Shown: in pieces, positions 1 to 8,200 of the stretch
How positions within the stretch are numbered: position 1 is the stretch's first letter
How the letters are laid out: each line of letters starts with the position of its first letter
NCBI GenBank assembly: GCA_035526505.1
Contig: DATLCF010000001.1
Span: 186,001-250,000, forward strand
DNA from: DATLCF01 sp035526505
Lineage (GTDB): Bacteria > Patescibacteriota > Saccharimonadia > Saccharimonadales > UBA4665
Reading direction: 5' to 3'
DNA length: 64,000 bases
Program-made: the position numbers and the translations under genes
The notes under the pieces: generated by a model
The model's database searches: none
Told to the model about the DNA's origin: nothing
What the model saw: only the letters and a program-made list of their open reading frames with translations

Positions 1-366
1 TTAGCTTTCCAATTATACAAAGACAACCACCATAAAAGCGATGCCATGGGTGTTCAGAGCAGCAACACCGGGCTTAATAACGCTATTGCCCAAAACGGCA
101 AAACCATACATTTTTACGTCAATAGTCCTAAGGGCGCGCAGCTGACATTGTCGGTTGCCGATTCCCAGGGCATAGCCACCGATCCAAGCATCTGCGGCCA
201 GATTACCATTGGTTATGGCACCGGCCACGCACCGGCTACCAAGGTGTGCACTACCAACGGTATCGTTACCCTGCCCATTACACCTAGCAAAAAGCCGGTA
301 GAATTGGTGTTCGAAAAACAGGGCAGCGCCACAATTATTTGGAACGACCCGCACATTACAGATTAG
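1..366 (+). CDS. C-terminal fragment of an unidentified protein (5' end outside window)
   Basis: The frame is open from the first base of the window, so only the last 121 residues are visible and the true start lies upstream; an internal ATG at 46 is not needed. The visible part is rich in short beta-prone segments (for example IHFYVNS and LVFEKQG), has two cysteines about 20 residues apart, and ends in WNDPHITD. There is no membrane segment here, so it would be an extracytoplasmic or soluble tail. It is convergent with, and only 5 bases from, the large membrane protein on the other strand. I do not recognise the family. Confidence 0.6.
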   Translation, partial: LAFQLYKDNHHKSDAMGVQSSNTGLNNAIAQNGKTIHFYVNSPKGAQLTLSVADSQGIATDPSICGQITIGYGTGHAPATKVCTTNGIVTLPITPSKKPVELVFEKQGSATIIWNDPHITD

Positions 367-371
367 GTTAT

Positions 372-2357
372 CTAGCGTATTTCGTAAACTTGGAGCGATA
401 TAGCCGGGTAGGTAATTGTTTTGATATGGGCCAGACACTGAGCATTAACGGGCGGGGTGGCTGCAAGAATGTAGCGGACCCCGCGTTGCTTTAAGAACGG
501 CGAGCACGGGTCGGCGTGGACCCGGAAGGCATCCAGTGCCGGCGGATCCAAGTAAGCGTCTGCCGGGATATTTGGATCATTAATGTCTTCTACGGTGAAG
601 AATACGTGTGCAAAACGGTTATATACAGCCACATCAGCCGGCTTACTGCCAATTGGTTTCCATACATCCAGCTGCGGATAGGCATAGACACCGGACAACG
701 AACGGACACCTTGGGCCAGGGTAACATTTTCTAAAAACTCAGCATCGTTACTGGCCACCCAGGCGCCTTGTTTGTCGCCGATGCTGCCAATAGCTTGCGA
801 TACCTGGGAATGGGTAAGGATGCCCAGGCCCTGGTATAGCGGGTTGATACCAATCGTAGAAATTATAGAATATAGGGCCAGTAGGGCCAGCCCCCACGCA
901 AAGCGTTTTTTTAGAATAAGCCACACGATAAGGCTGATAGCCAGGGCGATAAATACAATTTCTTTACGGCTGGCCAAATAGCTGCCGTATGCCGAGCGAA
1001 AGCTAAAGCCCAGCGCAATTATTGCTACAAACGCTCCCAGTGCGCTGCGCCGGCGCCATACCGCACTCAGTTTTTCTTTTGTGTCGTCCAAGTATTTGAT
1101 CGTCAACAGCACAAGCAAAACGTTAATCATGCCTATGCCAATCAGCAGCCTGGTGTGCGGCACCCGGTCGAACTGTAACAGATGGAATAGTGGGTCTGAC
1201 CACGGCATAAACAACCGTATCAAAAACAATGCCAGCAGGCCCAGCAGGGCAATAACCCGCCAGTCAACCGCCCGCTGCCCGCTGGTTTTACGCATACTTA
1301 GATACAGAACAGCAGGCATCAGGAAGGGGAAGATCAAAATAAAATTAGATGCCTCGCTTTGGTTAAGCGGCAGATGTGCAGCCACGCTGCTGCTTTGCAG
1401 CTGCAGGTTAAAATAACCGCCCACCAGCTGCCGGAAGCTGAAGTGTCCGCTGTGTTCAATCCGCTGGCCTGGATACACAGAACTGCTGATAGCATGTACC
1501 ACCGAGCTGCGTGTACCAATGAACAGGGCCATGACGGCAAGCGTAAGCACTGCGGGCACGGCAACATAGAGTAATCTTTTAGCTAAAAATGCACGGTGTT
1601 TCGGTTCCCCCCATAAGTTCAAAAAATGACCGAATAAAAAGGCACTCACCACCAGCCCTACTGGTACCAAAAAAGGCACATACAACACGAACGCCAAGCA
1701 TAGTAGCAAATAGGTAAACACGCTACTCCACACTAAGGCAGTTTTTTTATTTAGAGTTTTGTCAAATAATCGCACCCCTACGGCAGCAATAAAGAATCCG
1801 AAAGCCAGGGGTAAAATGGTGGCCGACTGATACCACCACTGCACAAAGGGGCTAAAAAACAGGCCGATGGATATAAGACCGGCCAAGGCATGACGCTTTG
1901 GCAACAAGGTCAGGCTAAAAACGTAGCACCCCAACATCAGCAGCACACCCAGCAGCCACCACTTGAATGCAAAAGCATATTCTACGGGTAAAACAAAAAA
2001 GGCCCAGTGTTGGGGTTTGAACGCTGCGCTCCATTCTTTGTATGGCGTGTCCAGTACAAATGACATGTCCTGTCCGTTGCCTATGTTTTTGTTAATGCGC
2101 GGAAACCCTTCTTTGGCCTGGGCTAGGATAAGTGGGGTATTTACTTCCCATTCGTCAGAGCGAATAGCCCGCGGGTTGTTGGCCAATAGGTGTGAGTCAT
2201 GTGTATCACCAAATAGGGAGGAATAAAACATCCCCACCGAAGACCCGCTGATACGGAAGATCGTAAGTATCAACAAGGCTATGCACAGCAGGAGTGGGAA
2301 GAACCAAACGCTACGACCAACCCTCAGGAACATGGCTTTTTTATTTTGTGGTGCCAT
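372..2357 (-). CDS. Large polytopic membrane protein, GT-C/YfhO-like architecture
   Basis: The 661 residues contain an N-terminal hydrophobic segment (about 14-34), a soluble loop with the motif NPRAIRSDEWEVNTP (about 62-76), then roughly ten further hydrophobic helices to about residue 500 and a C-terminal extracytoplasmic domain of about 150 residues. One TM, a conserved acidic loop, many TMs and a periplasmic tail is the plan of GT-C-type or YfhO-like membrane glycosyltransferases, which transfer sugars from polyprenyl-phosphate donors. The surrounding region is devoted to surface polysaccharide. The assignment rests on topology and context, not a confirmed catalytic motif. Confidence 0.65.
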   Translation of the reverse strand: MAPQNKKAMFLRVGRSVWFFPLLLCIALLILTIFRISGSSVGMFYSSLFGDTHDSHLLANNPRAIRSDEWEVNTPLILAQAKEGFPRINKNIGNGQDMSFVLDTPYKEWSAAFKPQHWAFFVLPVEYAFAFKWWLLGVLLMLGCYVFSLTLLPKRHALAGLISIGLFFSPFVQWWYQSATILPLAFGFFIAAVGVRLFDKTLNKKTALVWSSVFTYLLLCLAFVLYVPFLVPVGLVVSAFLFGHFLNLWGEPKHRAFLAKRLLYVAVPAVLTLAVMALFIGTRSSVVHAISSSVYPGQRIEHSGHFSFRQLVGGYFNLQLQSSSVAAHLPLNQSEASNFILIFPFLMPAVLYLSMRKTSGQRAVDWRVIALLGLLALFLIRLFMPWSDPLFHLLQFDRVPHTRLLIGIGMINVLLVLLTIKYLDDTKEKLSAVWRRRSALGAFVAIIALGFSFRSAYGSYLASRKEIVFIALAISLIVWLILKKRFAWGLALLALYSIISTIGINPLYQGLGILTHSQVSQAIGSIGDKQGAWVASNDAEFLENVTLAQGVRSLSGVYAYPQLDVWKPIGSKPADVAVYNRFAHVFFTVEDINDPNIPADAYLDPPALDAFRVHADPCSPFLKQRGVRYILAATPPVNAQCLAHIKTITYPAISLQVYEIR

Positions 2358-2401
2358 AACAGTATGGTTAAATTCTAACAGAGTTTATACTTATTAAAAG
2401 A

Positions 2402-2461
2402 ACTAGCAGAAAGGTGGGGCTAGTCTCTTGAGGTAATATCTACGCCTGGAGGGGATAACTG
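2402..2461 (+). promoter_or_regulatory. Leader of the DegT operon with hairpin and Shine-Dalgarno
   Basis: A TATACT -10 candidate lies at about 2388-2393. The following leader contains the inverted repeat ACTAGC (2402-2407) / GCTAGT (2419-2424) and then a strong GGAGGGG (2448-2454) seven bases before a GTG start at 2462. The ribosome site decides the start of the aminotransferase gene. Confidence 0.5.
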
Positions 2462-3559
2462 GTGATCCATATCGCGGCACCCATAATTGAGACAGAGGAG
2501 ATAGAGGCGGTTCAAAGCGTCTTAACATCTGGTGTCTTAGCCCAAGGGCCATGGGTGGCTCGGTTGGAAGAAGCCTTTGCTGCTTATTGCGGTACTACGT
2601 ATGCGGTTGCGGTTAATAGCGGTACGGCTGCTATTCATGCAGCACTATTTGCGGCTGGCATTGGCCCAGGCGACGAAGTTATTACCACGCCATTTAGTTT
2701 TATTGCCACCATAAATCCCATATTATTTGTGGGCGCCAAGCCGGTATTGGTAGATATCGATCCAGAGACGTTTAATATGGATGCTGCGCGGCTTGAACAA
2801 GCTATTACGCCCAAGACCAAAGCTATTCTTCCTGTGCATTTGTACGGCCAGCCCTGTAACATGCAACAGATTGGTCGGCTGGCCAAAAAGCATGGCCTGC
2901 TTGTAATTGAAGATGCCTGCCAGGCAGTTGCCGCCGAATATGAGGGCCGCAAGGTAGGCAATTTGGGCGATATAGCCTGTTTCTCGCTGTACGCTACCAA
3001 GAATATTATGTCGGGCGAAGGGGGTGTCGCGACCACCAACAACGAAGCGTATGCCCAAGCTATGAAACGTTTTCGCCAGCATGGCATGACTGCCCCCTAC
3101 GAATACGCACACATTGGTTTAAATTATCGTATGTCTGATCTGCATGGTTCTATTGCTGTAGCCCAGCTCCAAAAAGCCGATCGTTTTACTAAGCAGCGTC
3201 AGCATAACGCTCAATTATTAGATAAGGGGTTAACGGGCATTAAGGGTTTGACTTTGCCCTACCGCGCCTCAGACCGTACGCATGTATTTCACCAGTATAC
3301 CGTCCGGATTACCGGCGATTTCCCTATGACTCGCGATGAGCTGGTTGTGCATTTACGCGACAAAGCAATTATTGCCGGCCTATATTATCCTAAGCCTCTC
3401 CATTTTTATGATCATATTGCGGCAGGTGGTTATAATCCCGGTGATTTCCCCGTAGCCGAACAGGCTTCGCGCCAAGTGTTGTCCCTGCCTGTTCACCCCA
3501 AACTGAACGAGGCAGATATACGACACATAACGCAGACAATTAGTAGTATTAAGGCTTGA
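2462..3559 (+). CDS. DegT/DnrJ/EryC1/StrS family PLP-dependent sugar aminotransferase
   Basis: The 365-residue protein has the length and motifs of fold-type I nucleotide-sugar aminotransferases: VNSGTAAIHAAL near residue 52, GDEVITTPFSF near 74, EDACQA near 145, and the PLP-binding lysine in LYATKNIMSGEGG near 180. Such enzymes transaminate keto-sugars (for example to perosamine or an amino-arabinose) bound to UDP, GDP or dTDP. The start is GTG with GGAGGGG seven bases upstream. It is first of five same-strand genes (to 7166). The exact sugar cannot be told from sequence. Confidence 0.9.
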   Translation: MIHIAAPIIETEEIEAVQSVLTSGVLAQGPWVARLEEAFAAYCGTTYAVAVNSGTAAIHAALFAAGIGPGDEVITTPFSFIATINPILFVGAKPVLVDIDPETFNMDAARLEQAITPKTKAILPVHLYGQPCNMQQIGRLAKKHGLLVIEDACQAVAAEYEGRKVGNLGDIACFSLYATKNIMSGEGGVATTNNEAYAQAMKRFRQHGMTAPYEYAHIGLNYRMSDLHGSIAVAQLQKADRFTKQRQHNAQLLDKGLTGIKGLTLPYRASDRTHVFHQYTVRITGDFPMTRDELVVHLRDKAIIAGLYYPKPLHFYDHIAAGGYNPGDFPVAEQASRQVLSLPVHPKLNEADIRHITQTISSIKA

Positions 3560-3568
3560 AAGGTTATT

Positions 3569-4540
3569 ATGGCACGCAATATTCACCCCCTTTTACAACG
3601 AGAAGAAATGATATTTACGCCACCCGATGTAGCGGGCAAGCGTATTTTGGTGACCGGTTCCAGGGGATCTATAGGCACACAGGTTGGTGATCGGCTAAAG
3701 GAGCTAGGTGCAATTGTTGAGGGCTTTGATGTGGCTGATGGCTTTGACGTTAGCGACTTAGCTACCTGTATGGAACTGATATCCAAATTCAGGCCTGACG
3801 CCATTGTGCACTTAGCTGCCGAAAAATACGCCACCCACGCCGAATCTGACCCATATAATGTAGTAAACCTAAACGCCCATGGCACCCACTATTTATGCAG
3901 TACTGCCCAGAAGTTTGGTGTTAAAACACTGGTGGCTGCCACTACCTGCAAGTCTATCCAGCCCGAAACCGTCTATGGTGCATCCAAACTTATATCTGAC
4001 CGGATTGTATTGAACCATGGCTATACCGTGGGCCGGTTCTTTAACGTGGTGGAAACTGCGGGCAATGTGTTTGAAATTTGGGGTGACCGCATAAAGAACA
4101 ATCAGGAGCTACACGTTACTCCTTGTCGTCGCTATTTTATTTCTACTAATGAAGCGGTCGGTTTCATGGTACACCTGCTAGGAGTAGAGCCAGGTCGCTA
4201 TGCCCCGTTTCCAGGCGAACCAGTACTTATAACCGAAATGGCCGAGCGCTTTGCCCCTGGCTATCCCACTAAAGTATTACCCCCGCGTCGAGGCGACCGT
4301 TTGGTAGAGCCGCTTATTGGTAACCATGAAGCGTATATTCTAAAGGGTAATCTTATGGTTATCGATAACCCACACGATCATCCAGCCACCGATGCCGAAG
4401 ACGGCATGCTGCCCGCCTTTGAAAAAGCCGAAAAGGAAAATAAAAAGGCTGCGTCAAAGCCAACTGCCAAAAAGAATGCTAAGAAACCAGCAAAAACTTC
4501 GCCTGCTAAATCCAAAAAGCCAAAAGCAACGGTCCGCTAA
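3569..4540 (+). CDS. NAD(P)-dependent SDR epimerase/dehydratase with basic C-terminal tail
   Basis: The 323-residue extended SDR has a Rossmann loop GSRGSIG (about 29-35), a DAIVHLAAEKYATH segment near 89 typical of CapD/FnlA-type nucleotide-sugar epimerases, and the YGASK active-site Tyr/Lys near 135. It probably modifies the nucleotide sugar that its DegT neighbour aminates. The last 35 residues are an unusual Lys/Ala/Pro tail (motifs KKAASKPTAKK and KKPAKTS) resembling histone-H1-like low-complexity tails, absent from ordinary family members. It starts 9 bases after the aminotransferase stop with AAAGG before the ATG. Confidence 0.85.
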   Translation: MARNIHPLLQREEMIFTPPDVAGKRILVTGSRGSIGTQVGDRLKELGAIVEGFDVADGFDVSDLATCMELISKFRPDAIVHLAAEKYATHAESDPYNVVNLNAHGTHYLCSTAQKFGVKTLVAATTCKSIQPETVYGASKLISDRIVLNHGYTVGRFFNVVETAGNVFEIWGDRIKNNQELHVTPCRRYFISTNEAVGFMVHLLGVEPGRYAPFPGEPVLITEMAERFAPGYPTKVLPPRRGDRLVEPLIGNHEAYILKGNLMVIDNPHDHPATDAEDGMLPAFEKAEKENKKAASKPTAKKNAKKPAKTSPAKSKKPKATVR

Positions 4541-4580
4541 AATTTATTGCTGCCAAGTAATCTAGAAGGAGTATATGCGT

Positions 4581-5660
4581 ATGAAAAGAATATTAATTAC
4601 CGGTGCCGGCGGTTCCCCGGCAACTAACTTTGTACGTTCACTTCGTAAAGCGCCGGAAAAATTTTACCTTGTTGGCACCGACGTAGACAAGTATTACTTG
4701 CACCGTGCCGAGACAGATGTCCGTTACCTGGTACCAAATATAAAAGATCCGCTATACATAAAAGCTATTAATCATATTATTGAGAAAGAAAATGTTGAGT
4801 TTGTACACGCCCAAAACGATGCCGAGTTGGGTGTACTGTCCGAAAACCGGGAAAAATTAAAAGCAAAGCTTTTCCTGCCCTCCAAAGAAACTATCCGCAT
4901 CTGCCAAGACAAATTTTTGTCATTCGAGAAATGGCAAAAGGCCGGTATTAAAGTTCCTAAAACAGTTATTATTCGTAATAAAAGGCAGCTGCAACAGGCC
5001 TTTGATGATTTTGGCCATAAAATGTGGATACGGGCAACATCGGGTGCTGGCGGCCGTGGCGCACTGCCGGTTACCGATTTCCAGACTGCGGTGAACTGGC
5101 TGGATTTTCAAAAAGGCTGGGACGGCACCTTTACCGCGGCAGAGCTCTTGCGCGACGATACTACCACCTGGATGTCTTTGTGGCATGACGGCGAATTGGT
5201 GGTTGCCCAAGGTCGGCGCCGTTTATACTGGGAGCTGGCCAAAATATCACCATCCGGCGTTACGGGCGCTACCGGCGGCGGCGAAACAGTCAGCGACCCA
5301 GTACTTGATGACATTGCCCAGCGTGCGGTGCTGGCAATCGACAAAAAACCCAATGGATTGTTCGGGGTTGACCTGGCATATGATCAGCAAGGCATTCCAA
5401 ATCCCACCGAGATTAACATCGGGCGATTCTTTACGACCCACCAATTCTTTACCGAACTTGGTATTAATATGCCCTATATTTTTGTCAAAACCGCCTATGG
5501 CGAACCAATTCCGGCACTACCCAAAAAAATCAATCCGGCCAAGGATCACATGGTATGGATTCGCGGCATGGACTTCGAGCCGGTTCTTACCTCGACGAAA
5601 GAGATCGCCAAACACGTATCGGCGTTGGAAGATATGAAGAAGGAGTTAGGCGCTGCATGA
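4581..5660 (+). CDS. ATP-grasp family ligase (CarB-like)
   Basis: The protein begins MKRILITGAGGSPATN, the pre-ATP-grasp Rossmann-like domain of CarB/biotin-carboxylase-like ATP-grasp proteins. A central ATP-binding region follows (KMWIRATSGAGGRGA near 155), and PTEINIGRFF near 280 carries the metal-binding Glu/Asn pair. ATP-grasp enzymes join a carboxylate to an amine or thiol. Beside a sugar aminotransferase, a plausible role is attaching an amino acid or other acid to an amino sugar. An ATG at 4575 is possible, but AAGGAG at 4566-4571 sits nine bases from 4581, which is better spaced. Confidence 0.8.
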   Translation: MKRILITGAGGSPATNFVRSLRKAPEKFYLVGTDVDKYYLHRAETDVRYLVPNIKDPLYIKAINHIIEKENVEFVHAQNDAELGVLSENREKLKAKLFLPSKETIRICQDKFLSFEKWQKAGIKVPKTVIIRNKRQLQQAFDDFGHKMWIRATSGAGGRGALPVTDFQTAVNWLDFQKGWDGTFTAAELLRDDTTTWMSLWHDGELVVAQGRRRLYWELAKISPSGVTGATGGGETVSDPVLDDIAQRAVLAIDKKPNGLFGVDLAYDQQGIPNPTEINIGRFFTTHQFFTELGINMPYIFVKTAYGEPIPALPKKINPAKDHMVWIRGMDFEPVLTSTKEIAKHVSALEDMKKELGAA

Positions 5661-6553
5661 TCGCCCTAACCGGTGGCTCCGGGTTTATAGGCAGTGCACT
5701 GATCAAAGTATATGGCCTGGACAATGTCGTCACAATTGGCCGCACGCCGGTCGCAGCAAAGCATGTTGCGTTTGATCTGATTGCCAACAGTAGTGCACTA
5801 TTGGCAGAACAAGTGCGGCCATACCAACCCACTGTGCTGATCCACTGCGCCGCTGTTACGCCTTGGTCATCACCGCAACCTGATTTTTCAAAAGATGTGG
5901 CCATGGCCGAACAGGTGGCGCGACTTTGCAATACGCTAAAGATTAGCAAGCTGATTTTTATGTCTGGCTGGAATGTGTACGATCCAGCCACGCCTACGCC
6001 CTATACTGAATCGGCGACGTCGCTCCAGCCTTCAACCGACTATGGCAAGAGCAAGTTAGCAGTAGAAAATTATTTGAAGCGGCACTTGCATGGGACCTCG
6101 CTGGTAAATATCCGTGCGGCATCGGTGTATGGGGTCGGACAAACAATCGCCGGACTTATTCCCAATCTGGTAGGCGCAGCTTTGCGAGGCGAAGCGCTGC
6201 GGCTGCAAGCCAAAAAGACCAAACGTGATTATGTGCATATTGACGACTTAACGCAGGCAGTTAAAGCAGTGGCGAGCATGGAATTTGCGAATCAGCAACT
6301 CGACCTGAACATCGGCAGCGGGCAGTCAGTAATGGTTGCCGATGTTGCTGATGTCGTGCAAACAGCCTGTCAACAGATCACTGGCTATATGCCAGAGATC
6401 AAATTTGCCAAAGCCCTGGTCGAAAGTCAGCCGCCCAACAACCAACTCTCGATTGCCAGGGCGCAGTCGTTCGGCCTGCTGCAACACCTCACACCGTTTA
6501 CGCAAGGTATCAAGCAATACGTACAGTGGCGAAAAAATGAAAATATTCTCTGA
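5657..6553 (+). CDS. NAD-dependent epimerase/dehydratase (SDR)
   Basis: The 298 residues start MIALTGGSGFIGSA with the Rossmann GGSGFIG loop and carry the catalytic YGKSK near residue 126, with a preceding SGWNVYD segment. The size suits UDP-glucose 4-epimerase-like or 4-ketoreductase-like extended SDRs. The ATG overlaps the ATP-grasp stop codon (ATGA), indicating translational coupling. The frame stays open upstream of 5657 but there runs inside the ATP-grasp gene, so the longer start is rejected. It acts in the same amino-sugar pathway; substrate not identifiable. Confidence 0.85.
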   Translation: MIALTGGSGFIGSALIKVYGLDNVVTIGRTPVAAKHVAFDLIANSSALLAEQVRPYQPTVLIHCAAVTPWSSPQPDFSKDVAMAEQVARLCNTLKISKLIFMSGWNVYDPATPTPYTESATSLQPSTDYGKSKLAVENYLKRHLHGTSLVNIRAASVYGVGQTIAGLIPNLVGAALRGEALRLQAKKTKRDYVHIDDLTQAVKAVASMEFANQQLDLNIGSGQSVMVADVADVVQTACQQITGYMPEIKFAKALVESQPPNNQLSIARAQSFGLLQHLTPFTQGIKQYVQWRKNENIL

Positions 6554-7166
6554 CTTAGATGGCACATTGATTGACGTTGCGCCCCGACACTACGGGGTGT
6601 ATAGCGAACTCGTGGAACAGTTCGGCGGCCAGGCCTTGGCGCAAACTGTCTACTGGGACTTAAAACGCAAAAAGACCAGGTGGTCGGAGCTGTTGCCGCT
6701 CAGCAAACTGTCAGCCGACATTGAACCGCAGTTTCTGGCTGCTTTTATTGAGAAAATTGAAAATCCACGCTATTTGCGTATTGACCGTTTATTTCCGGGC
6801 GCGCTTATAGCGCTGACTGCTATGCAGGCCGCCAGCGATGAATTGTATATCGTCAGCCTGCGCCGCCAACCCGAGCGGCTCAAGCACCAACTGCAGGAAC
6901 TAGGCATATTGCAGTACTTTGCTGAGGTTTTAAGCGGGCACTCCGAAAACGATGGGTACGATGTAAAAATCAGACTTATTCAAAACAAGCTGCAAGGCGG
7001 CAAAGGGATGATTATTGGGGATACCGAGGCAGACATTATAACTGGTAAAGAACTGGGGTTAACCACAGTCGCCGTAACTTCAGGCCTGCGCGCCGAACAG
7101 TTCCTGCGCGCACTGCAGCCCGACCACATTGTTGCAAACGTCGGCGACATTAAGGATGTACTGTAA
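6537..7166 (+). CDS. HAD-superfamily hydrolase (phosphoglycolate-phosphatase-like)
   Basis: The 209-residue protein opens MKIFSDLDGTLIDV, where DLDGT is HAD motif I with the nucleophilic Asp. A helical cap follows, then motif IV as GDTEADIITGKELG near 165. These enzymes hydrolyse phosphate monoesters. Here it could dephosphorylate a sugar phosphate of the pathway, though many small HADs are general phosphatases. The ATG at 6537 lies 17 bases inside the upstream SDR gene. It ends the operon, two bases from the convergent GT2 gene. Confidence 0.85.
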   Translation: MKIFSDLDGTLIDVAPRHYGVYSELVEQFGGQALAQTVYWDLKRKKTRWSELLPLSKLSADIEPQFLAAFIEKIENPRYLRIDRLFPGALIALTAMQAASDELYIVSLRRQPERLKHQLQELGILQYFAEVLSGHSENDGYDVKIRLIQNKLQGGKGMIIGDTEADIITGKELGLTTVAVTSGLRAEQFLRALQPDHIVANVGDIKDVL

Positions 7167-7168
7167 GG

Positions 7169-8113
7169 CTAGTTCTTGCCCTCGTTGCTCATGTCCATAA
7201 CAATGGTCGTTAGCAAGAGCTGGAAACCTAAAATAAGCGGCAATACCGACAGCATGACAGTGCCGGAAGATGGTGTGGTTCCGTTTAAGATCCGGGCGGC
7301 AGCCAAGTAAAGGCCAAACCCAAACCCAAGCGCGCATAAAAATAAGCCGCTAAACAAAAACAGTGCGATGGGGTGAAAATTGACCACTACGTACTTGTAG
7401 TAGATGCGCCGCCAAAAGCCTTCCCATACCATACGCAGTGCTCGCATAGTAGATTTGAATACCGGAATGGTGCTGACCTCGTCGGCGTAGATGGCGGGAA
7501 CTGGTTCGTCCCTAATGCGTGCACCCATAATCGACAGGGCCACCAGCAGGGTGATTTCGTAATCGTAGCGGCGGCCAAGGTGCTCAAATGGCAGCTTTTC
7601 CAGTGTTTTGCGCCTAAATACACCATAGCCGTTCAGCGAATCAAAAATACTGTAATAGCCAGATGAAAATTTAGTTAGAATCGTAATAACAGTGTTACCG
7701 ATACGTCGGTAGGTAGGCATTTGCTTGAGTGTTTCCAGGTGTACAAAACGATTAGCCTTAACATAATCTAACTTTTCGTCCAGCAGGGTGTTGACCATAG
7801 TTTTTATATAGTCCGGATTGCACTGCGCATCGCCGGCCATAGTGACAATAAGGTCTGCCTTATCCTTGAGTGCTTTGTTAAAACCGTGGATATACGCGCC
7901 GCCAATGCCCTCGTTGGGGTCAAGATGAATGGGCACGACACGCTTATTCTTTTTGGCTAGCCCCTGGATGATTTCCCACGTTTTGTCTTTGCTGCAGTCA
8001 TCGACAGCAATAATCATATCCACAAAATCCGGCAAGCTGTTCACCGTTTTGGCAATTAATTTTTCTTCGTTATAACAAGGTAGAATAGCGGCCACGCGCA
8101 GATTACGGTACAT
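7169..8113 (-). CDS. Family 2 glycosyltransferase with C-terminal membrane anchor (DPM/GtrB-like)
   Basis: The 314 residues begin with the GT2 nucleotide-binding fold: AAILPCYNEE (8-17), IAVDDCSKDKT (35-45) and the DxD region VTMAGDAQ (about 90-97). Two hydrophobic segments (about 250-270 and 285-305) anchor the C-terminus. This is the plan of polyprenyl-phosphate mannosyl- or glucosyltransferases, which charge a lipid carrier on the cytoplasmic face. The gene is single and followed by the convergent HAD gene. Donor sugar is not predictable. Confidence 0.88.
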   Translation of the reverse strand: MYRNLRVAAILPCYNEEKLIAKTVNSLPDFVDMIIAVDDCSKDKTWEIIQGLAKKNKRVVPIHLDPNEGIGGAYIHGFNKALKDKADLIVTMAGDAQCNPDYIKTMVNTLLDEKLDYVKANRFVHLETLKQMPTYRRIGNTVITILTKFSSGYYSIFDSLNGYGVFRRKTLEKLPFEHLGRRYDYEITLLVALSIMGARIRDEPVPAIYADEVSTIPVFKSTMRALRMVWEGFWRRIYYKYVVVNFHPIALFLFSGLFLCALGFGFGLYLAAARILNGTTPSSGTVMLSVLPLILGFQLLLTTIVMDMSNEGKN

Positions 8114-8171
8114 TTGCTTAACTCCCTTTGCTCGATACTAGTTTTATTATACAAAATAAGTGTAGAAAGAT

Positions 8172-8200
8172 CGCTTAAAAGCCCACTCGCCTTTTAAGCG
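8172..8200 (-). terminator. Hairpin at the 3' end of the ceramidase-like gene
   Basis: CGCTTAAAAG (8172-8181) and CTTTTAAGCG (8191-8200) form a perfect 10-bp stem with a 9-base loop. The stem includes the stop codon of the minus-strand gene ending at 8194. Only a weak T-run follows on the minus strand, so termination strength is uncertain. Confidence 0.5.

Noticed and set aside
13..438. 141-codon minus-strand ORF at the window start
   Set aside because: It overlaps the plus-strand frame open from base 1 and the end of the large membrane protein gene; it reads as a shadow.
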